Shown here: positions 57,711 through 64,000 of the stretch, one piece after another
How the letters are laid out: each line of letters starts with the position of its first letter
How positions within the stretch are numbered: the stretch's first letter is position 1
NCBI RefSeq assembly: GCF_020497125.1
Contig: NC_059087.1
Span: 13,549,925-13,613,924 of the forward strand
Origin: Mauremys mutica
Lineage: Eukaryota; Chordata; Testudines; Geoemydidae
Reading direction: 5' to 3'
DNA: 64,000 bases
Notes under the pieces: model-generated
Databases searched by the model: none
Told to the model about the DNA's origin: nothing
What the model saw: the letters and a program-made list of their open reading frames with translations, nothing else
Position numbers and translations under genes: made by a program

Positions 57711-59169
57711 TTGTCTTGTGCCAAGAGCCCCGCTGTCCTGAGAAGCCTGTTTCTTAAACCTGTACAGGATGTGGAGATGGTTGCAAAAAAGTCTTGCACA
57801 GTCACGGTGTGTGTGAGCTCTTTCAGTCTGTAAAGCTGCAGTCTTGGAGATGCAGAGATACTAAAGGAGGCAGAATTGAGGGTCGGGGAGAGGTTGCCAT
57901 GGGGAAGTGGGATCCCTAATTTTGTGTGTGTGCAGTTCTCCATTTGCACTCCCTGCACCCCAATTACTGGTCCTGCCTCTAAATGTTCATTGCTGCAGTT
58001 CTCATTTCCTTACATCGTTGCATTGCCGGGTTGACCTCTGTCACCAACATTCAAAATGTTTTTGTTTAGCTCCTGCTCCCCCTAACTCCCTGGTGTGATA
58101 GAATGGGGGAGTCCTAAATAAATGTCTTTGAAAGGAGAAATTGGAGTGTGGTGGTTCTACACCCCGAATGGGAACATTTCTGACTGGTTGTATTTCTCTG
58201 AGGGCAAACTTGATTGCTTCATTTTTATTTCCCTATGAAAACAGCCAACTGCAATTACTTGCACTTTTATTTCCCTGAAGCATAAAACTGAAGATACGTT
58301 TCCCTTACTTTAGTATTTTTGGCCTTCGCTACTGTGAAGCTATAAATAGTTTTTGCTAGTCTTCCTGTTGCTCTGTGGCTTTTGTTTCAGTTGCATTGTT
58401 GTAGTATTATCTTGTTTTTGTTTTTTTAATTATTCCTCCTCTCTGCCACCCATGTCACCAGTGGCTTCTTTAATTCTTACTCCTGTACACTCAAGGAAAT
58501 GGTTGAGAAAATCACAGAGGGTGTAGGTTAGTGATTGCACCCAAAGCGGATATTTTCGGTGGTTTTTTGCTTGTGAAAATAAAGCCTGATGTAATACTAG
58601 ATTTCTTCTACAGTAACACTGAGTAACTCCATCAGGTTTGCTTATGCCTATTCCCTGGCACCGTTATTTACCCCCTCTCCACCTTCACCCCAGAAAACTG
58701 CTGCATTCAGTCCTTTTTGCACAGAGCTTTATGATATTGGATCATGAATAATAATAAGATGTTTACTGGCATGACATTTGATATAGGTGAATATTTAATG
58801 ATGCATAAGGAGACCGTATCTGGGCTTTTAGGAGCTGTGAGGGGAGTGTCTAACTGTAACTTCATTAAATTGGAATGGGCTCATAAAATGAAAAATATGT
58901 TCCAATTATTATGTGCTCAACTATCATTGATGTGCTCAGCATGGTCCAGGGATCCCAGTGAGACAGTCTCTGCACAAGGAGGGGATGGAATTGGGTTTTA
59001 TCGAGTTTTGCCTTAAACATACTCATTTGTGAGCACGTGCAGAATAGATCTGAGCTGCAAACCTGTCCTTGGAGCAATAAACAGTTGGAGAAGTTGGATT
59101 TTGGGTTTGCCCTAAATCAAACTATTTCTCCCATTGAATGATCACAGATTCTTAGCCCACCTTTTGGAG

Positions 59170-59400
59170 AGAGGTGTTTTGGGCACTAGCTCTTGGGAGA
59201 CCCGGATTCAAGTCCCAGCCTGTCACAAACTTCCTGTGTGACCTTGGGCAAGTTGCTTAGCATCTCGGTGCTCCAGCTCCCTATATGTAAAATGGAGATA
59301 ACAGCACTTCCTGTTCTCCCAAGAGTGTTGAGGATAAATGCCTTCAAGGTGTGGAGGCACTCAGAAAGTACTATAACGAATGCAATATAAATGCGTGGAC
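59170..59400 (+). repeat. MIR-like SINE
   Basis: Sense MIR: GGATTCAAGTCCCAGCCTGT, GTGTGACCTTGGGCAAGTTG, TAAAATGGAGATAACAGCAC, and a decayed tail. Confidence 0.85.
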
Positions 59401-60010
59401 GGGGAGAAACAGAGAGCGCTTTTACAGTGGAGAAAGTACTGTAGTTTGTCTCAATGATCTTTCAAGACACACAGATTTTTTGCTCCTGTTTAAAACCCCT
59501 AGGGGAGAGCGTCCCTTTCATTATCTTTCCAAAGCCCACTCATTTTATTGACCACCATTTCCTGGCTCCAGCTGCTTTCAGAAAACTTCGCTTGTGTCTC
59601 TGTGCTTAAGCCATGGATAGACCTTTTGTGCTGTTACCCTTTTACCTTTGTCCAATGGAGTTCAAACAGAGGTGCCTAGTGGCACATCTGGTTTATAGTA
59701 TATGCTGCCAATCTGCTGATGTATCCTAAAAGCCTCATCAGATAGGAAATAGAGGTCTTCAGGCACCTTTTAAAGAGGGCAGAACGGGGTGTCACTCCTC
59801 AGGGCTGGAGGGAAGGGCAGTCTAAAGAGACAAGGATTTGGAGATAATGATGGCTTAGCGGCATAAGGATCAGGATTGGAAATAACTAGGCTCCTTAGAA
59901 CCAGGGGTTCGACCCCCATGTGTGGATCAACTCAACTTCCTCTGTTTGAGGCTAATAAATTGAAATCCATGTAACTTGCTGGATGGGGGAACTTGTGTGA
60001 TGAGACCTTT

Positions 60011-60298
60011 GGCCCTGGCTACATTCAAAAATTTAAAGCGCTCCCGCAGCAGCGCTTTGAAGTGCGAGTGTGGTCGCGGCGCCAGCGCTGGGAGAGAGCT
60101 CTCGCAGCGCTGCAGGTACTCCACCTCTCCGTGGGGATTAGTTTACAGTGCTAGGAGCCGCGCTCCCAGCACTGGGGCACTGTTTACACTGGCGCTTTTC
60201 AGCGCTGTAACTTGCTGCGCTCAGGGGGGTGTTTTTTTTTTTCACCCCTCTGAGCGAGAAAGTTGCAGCGCTGTAAAGCGCCAGTGTAGCCAAGGCCT
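60011..60298. mobile_element. hAT-like MITE
   Basis: The left end GGCCCTGGCTACATTCAAAA and the right end GCGCCAGTGTAGCCAAGGCC are inverse copies with some erosion. Subterminal AGCGCT/AGCGCC motifs repeat through the GC-rich body. It is 288 bp and non-coding. Confidence 0.8.
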
Positions 60299-60703
60299 TA
60301 GAAACTGGGGGGATGAATATTCAGCTGTGGTGAAGGAGCAGTTGAGAGGAATGGGAGTGGTTACGGTGCCTCTGAGTCTGCCTGATCTTGGGAGTGCTCT
60401 GTCCTGGGCTGCTTCCTGCCAGCACTAGTTTAAAGTGCCTGCAGGCTGTCGGCGGTGGCTGGGGTCACTAGGACACAGGGAAGCGTGGGTTGTGCCTTGT
60501 CCCCTGTGCCAGCTGCTCGGAGCGGTGGTGATGTAGGTGTTGTGCCACCTGAAGGTTTCCCTGTGCTGGGGTGATTTTCCTTGTCAGCAGCTCTGCTGGC
60601 TTCAGGGCAGCTTGTGCCGGTAACACAGTGCAAAGTTGCCCTAATATCTGCCCCAATGTCCTATACTCGTCTGGTCTGCGTAGACGCTAATGATCTTGTT
60701 AAA

Positions 60704-60830
60704 TATCGGGGGGTAGCCGTGTTAGTCCGTATCCACAAAGACAATGAGGAGTCCGGTGGCACCTTAGAGACTAACAGATTTATTTGGGCATAAGCTTTCA
60801 TAGGTAAAAACCCTACTTCTTCAGATGATC
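60704..60830 (+). repeat. Dispersed repeat of the 'GTAGCCGTGTTAGT' family
   Basis: GGGGTAGCCGTGTTAGTCCG, GAGTCCGGTGGCACCTTAGA, GACTAACAGATTTATTTGGG, CATAAGCTTTCATAGG. It is a near-complete sense copy. Confidence 0.85.
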
Positions 60831-61107
60831 TTGTCTTTCTTTGCAAAGAGAAGGGTTTGCTATATAGATGGAATTACTAATCGCATTCGGGACATGCACC
60901 TAATCATGCTGTTACTCCCACAGGGGACCTACTTAAGTAAGGGGGTTATTAATATTTTCAGTAATTCAGTGTGTCCATCACTGCAGCATCAGGCACAACA
61001 CAGGGAAAGCAAATGTAACCCACACACCTCTGAGTGTGGTGTTCTGTCCCATCTAGTGGCACCAAGACCACTTAGAGAGCGAGATTAATGAGTTTGCTCT
61101 ACAACCT

Positions 61108-61200
61108 TAGCTAACAGCCAGTTGGCTTTTAGCGCATGTGGTAGAGACTCTTGCACTAAGCTCCAGAGGTCCCAGGTTCGATCCCGCCTGCCGACAACCA
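61108..61200 (+). repeat. tRNA-like sequence (tRNA-derived SINE head or pseudo-tRNA)
   Basis: Box A-like TAGCGCATGTGG at 61130-61141 and perfect box B GGTTCGATCCC at 61175-61185, spaced as in a tRNA. The acceptor and T stems do not pair well, so it is not a working tRNA gene. More likely a SINE head; the body would run on towards about 61,320. Confidence 0.6.
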
Positions 61201-61330
61201 GGGTCTGTCAGTGTTTCACAAACATCGCCCACTAACTAGGAATTGGAAAAGAGACCCCGCCTTAGTTCCCCACACTACCACAAAGGCTTGGTCGAAAAAT
61301 TGCACCTCTCATTGGTTTCTGGAAAAGCAA

Positions 61331-61625
61331 GTATCAGAGGGGTAGCCGTGTTAGTCTGGATCTGTGAAAAGCAACAAAGAGTCCTGTGGCACCTTATAGA
61401 CTAACAGACGTTTTAGAGCATGAGCTTTCGTGGGTGAATACCCACTTCGTCAGATGCATTCACACCTCAACTGCTAGAAGAGGGCCTCACCCTCCCTGAT
61501 TGAACTAACCTCGTTATCTCCAGACTGATTCTCGCCTGCATACTTATACTTGCCTCTGGAAATTTCCATTACATGCATCTGACAAAGTGGGTATTCACCC
61601 ACGAAAGCTTATGCTGGAAAAACAA
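61331..61625. repeat. Head-to-head composite of the 'GTAGCCGTGTTAGT' family
   Basis: The left half is a sense copy (GTATCAGAGGGGTAGCCGTG ... CTTTCGTGGGTGAATACCCA). The right half begins with CCTCTGGAAATTTCCATTAC and continues as an antisense piece (GTATTCACCCACGAAAGCTT). TGCATCTGACAAAGTGGGTA is the inverse of the left half's ACCCACTTCGTCAGATGCA with one mismatch. Confidence 0.85.
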
Positions 61626-62517
61626 GGAAATTCCACCACCTGGATCGAATGAAAAGGAGACAAAGAGCTGAGCAGCATCAGCCATACTGATGGCCCTGCA
61701 GGACCAAACTTCCTTGCGGGACTCATGCACATTGAACAGACCATGGGGCAACTGGATGAAAGGCTGCATGAGAGAAGGCCATTGGGCTAGATGATCAGAT
61801 ATCCAATGCCAGACTCGGAAAAGGCACAAAGCCAGCAAAGAATGACCTAATTCTCTTCTTCTGGAGCCTGCTTGTCAGGCAGCAATGCCTCACAGTCAGT
61901 GGGATCAAAGGCTAAAATTAGTTGGGTGCCTGAATGGTGTCCTTTGCCGGAAGGAGATTGGCCAAGTGTGCAGCTTTGGTGGTTTGCCCGCACCTTGTGT
62001 GTGATTTTTTTTCCCCCTCCCCCCATATAGGCTCTATCCTTTTGACTTGAAAATGGTTTTGTGTGACCTTGTTGTCCTTGGGCTTATTCTCATGCACTAC
62101 AGGGACCTGCTGCATTGCTCTGGCTCCTTTATGGTGTTGGCCGAGTCCTGTATCACCGGCCAAAAAGCCACCGCTGTGCCTGGCAGCCTCAGATGCCAGC
62201 TAACGTTGGGTTTTTTGCTCTTGAGGAATTACTTTTTGACATTTGTGTCTCAGGACACAGGACTCCAGTATGCCATTTGAAATCACTAAAAAAAAAAAAA
62301 TGCTTTGCCTGAGAGGTGGCACTTCTGAGGTCATTCAGGCCCATCGAAACCCTTCTCTTATTCTGTCCCGAAGTGAAGTTGGCATATCGCCTTGTGAGTT
62401 GGGTGTCTCATGCAGGCATATCTGGATGGCCAAACAATCTTCTCTGTGCCTCAGTTGTGGATGTTAATGATGGGAATCCCTGCTATGCATGGCCACCATC
62501 TCCTTCCACATGCAGGA

Positions 62518-62536
62518 AATACCCTGTTGACTGAAG
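62518..62536. repeat. Target duplication (left copy, 19 bp)
   Basis: AATACCCTGTTGACTGAAG. The second copy follows the retroposed fragment but is split by a hAT element: AATACCCTGTT at 62575-62585 and GACTGAAG at 62725-62732. Confidence 0.85.
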
Positions 62537-62574
62537 CAACAAAGACTCCTGTGGCACCTTATTGACTAACTGTC
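62537..62574 (+). repeat. 38-bp retroposed fragment of the 'GTAGCCGTGTTAGT' family
   Basis: It reads CAACAAAGACTCCTGTGGCA then CCTTATTGACTAACTGTC, matching the middle of the family (as at 61366-61403). The 19-bp flanking duplication shows it was inserted by a target-primed type process, unlike the 8 bp of hAT elements. Confidence 0.8.
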
Positions 62575-62585
62575 AATACCCTGTT

Positions 62586-62716
62586 CAGGGCTGCCCCGAG
62601 GATTCAGGGGGCCTGGGGCAAAGCAATTTTGGGGGTTCCTTCCGTAAAAAAAAGTTGCAATACTATAGAATACTCTATTCTCATGTGTGCCCCCCCCCAC
62701 TCCCCGGGCGGCCCTG
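62586..62716. mobile_element. Short hAT-type element nested in a target duplication
   Basis: Termini CAGGGCTGCCCCGAG and CGGGCGGCCCTG are inverted repeats. The octamer ACCCTGTT is exact on both sides (62578-62585, 62717-62724). It is 131 bp. Confidence 0.9.
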
Positions 62717-63739
62717 ACCCTGTTGACTGAAGATTTGGTCGGGCTTAATTGTGAAAACCTGGTGAAGATTCCATAATCTTGTGGAGGAAGGTCTGAGAGT
62801 CTAGGGAATCATCTTTTCTGTATTCAGAGGGGTTTAACTGGTGCGTAGGTAACTGTTTTTTATAATCTCGTGGAACCAACAAAAACAAATAAATAAATGA
62901 AAGGTCTCCTAGGTGTCCACACTCTTCTAAAGGCCAAGGAAATCTCTGGCAAATGTTTCCACTAATCATAACCCTCTGAATAGTGAGGTGATATTTTTTA
63001 GATGGAGTGGCCTTGTTGCAATTTTGAAATTATGATCACTATATTTTATTCACCATGTTCTTATAGTCCGGTGACTGGGCCTTCTACCTGTGTTTTCCTC
63101 ACATGACACTATGTCTCTCACGAGCTGGTGACAGGGAGAGTTAATAGTCTCTGTAGCTTCCTTCTAGAAAAGGCAGCATTACTCAGCCTGTAACGAGAGA
63201 GATTAAGGGATGTCTCCAAAGAGTAATCGGAAACTGGAGTGTGGTTGTGTTTTGAACTGGACAGTGAAGCTCCAGTTACTGCTGAGGTGCTGTTCGTTCT
63301 GCTGGTGTTTAGGCTGTGTCAGCATTTCCATTATGACAACCTGCACTATGAAATTTTCGTGATTGGACTGTAAAAACATTTAGTCTGAATGGGAAGAGCA
63401 GGGCGATTTGGAGTTTGGAGGGCAGCCAGTAGCCTATATGGTATTAGGGTCCCAGGGATGGAGACAAAAGGGGAGTGAAGACCCTCCCACCCCACCAGCT
63501 CGTCTATGGTGCCACCTTGCACCCAAGAGGAAGGGGTTGGAAAAGGAAGCTGTGGTCTGTGGAGAGCAAAGTGCTTGTTACTCCCTGGAGAAGGGTAAGA
63601 TGGACAGCCCTCAAGGGAGAAGTGGGACCCTATAAAAAGGCTGGATAGAGAGAGATTTTTGTGTGTCATTTATTTTTGTTTGGGTCTTCTGAGGAGGTTT
63701 GGCCAGTGGATCAAGTGTCCAGCTCACAAATTAACCAAG

Positions 63740-63880
63740 CAGATCACAAACATTATCCTTATTTTACAGATGGGAGAAACTGAGTCACAGAGTGTCCATA
63801 ATCCTCCGGCAGGCTAGTGACAGAGCTGGAAAAAGAACCCAGGTCTCCTGAATTCCAGTCCATGTATTATCCTCTAGGCC
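63740..63880 (-). repeat. MIR-like SINE
   Basis: On the + strand: TTATTTTACAGATGGGAGAA, GTGACAGAGCTGGAAAAAGA, AACCCAGGTCTCCTGAATTC. Antisense MIR. Confidence 0.82.
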
Positions 63881-64000
63881 ACTCATGCTTGAAATGTCAT
63901 GTCTGGACAGTTTGAGCATCTAGCTGCCTTGTAGCCAGTAAAGAAATTAGCATCAGGACAACAGGAGGAATTAAGTCACCTGAGCTAGCATCTTAGTAAT

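Larger units (their letters stand above)
56297..64000 (+). other. ULK1: ULK1 intron 3 (partial)
   Basis: At least 7.7 kb of intron. No fourth coding exon was found. The recognised contents are the repeats listed separately. The stretches 57711-59169, 59401-60010, 61626-62517 and 62733-63739 show no gene. Confidence 0.8.

Noticed and set aside
56297..64000. Search for the next ULK1 exon (expected to encode an NSVYLVMEY-type stretch)
   Set aside because: Not found in any frame; the intron continues beyond the window.
1..64000. CRISPR arrays, bacterial operons, phage or toxin systems
   Set aside because: The window is clearly vertebrate: spliced genes, CR1/MIR/hAT repeats. Regularly spaced repeats found are minisatellites inside transposons.

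Overview
The window is nuclear DNA of a vertebrate, most likely a cryptodiran turtle. It holds the 3' half of MMP17 and the 5' end of ULK1, both on the + strand and in the same order as on human chromosome 12q24.33. The turtle call rests on the repeats: a tRNA-headed SINE with a CR1-like tail (the tortoise Pol III/SINE type), many CR1 LINE 3' ends, numerous short hAT-like elements, and a Gmr1-like Gypsy element. Genes have GT-AG introns with consistent phases, and coding sequence is a small fraction of the total. No bacterial, plasmid, phage or CRISPR feature is visible.

Region 1-18,860 is MMP17 (MT4-MMP, a GPI-anchored matrix metalloproteinase). Six terminal coding exons are present: the zinc-binding catalytic exon (978-1154), the hinge exon (1292-1391), three internal hemopexin exons (8859-8941, 13843-13995, 16724-16981) and the last exon (18281-18612), which carries the end of the hemopexin domain and the GPI signal. 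Splice phases agree at every junction. Earlier exons lie to the left of the window.

The intron after the hinge exon carries an LTR retrotransposon on the - strand (1449-5236). Its 429-bp LTRs look the same on reading, and a long gag-protease-integrase-zinc-finger frame survives. It is flanked by a 42-bp direct duplication instead of the usual 4-6 bp. Extra dinucleotides between LTR and flank match those expected on unprocessed cDNA. This suggests insertion without integrase processing and is the most notable observation here.

Region 18,860-54,250 is a repeat-rich intergenic stretch with no credible protein-coding gene. It holds CR1 and other LINE fragments, MIR-like SINEs, palindromic MITE-like units, and several hAT-type elements. 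Target duplications of 8 bp are exact at 39766/40376, have one mismatch at 25385/25609 and 52959/52893-53900, and are only a weak 6/8 match around the 1.6-kb fold-back element at 50536-52132.

Region 54,250-64,000 is the start of ULK1, the Ser/Thr kinase that initiates autophagy. It has a GC-rich promoter/5' UTR (about 54,250-55,131) and three coding exons (55132-55239, 56073-56165, 56255-56296) for the kinase N-lobe. The rest is a long intron running off the window, again with repeats, including a nested retroposon/hAT insertion at 62518-62732. The two genes are neighbours by conserved synteny; nothing suggests they act together.
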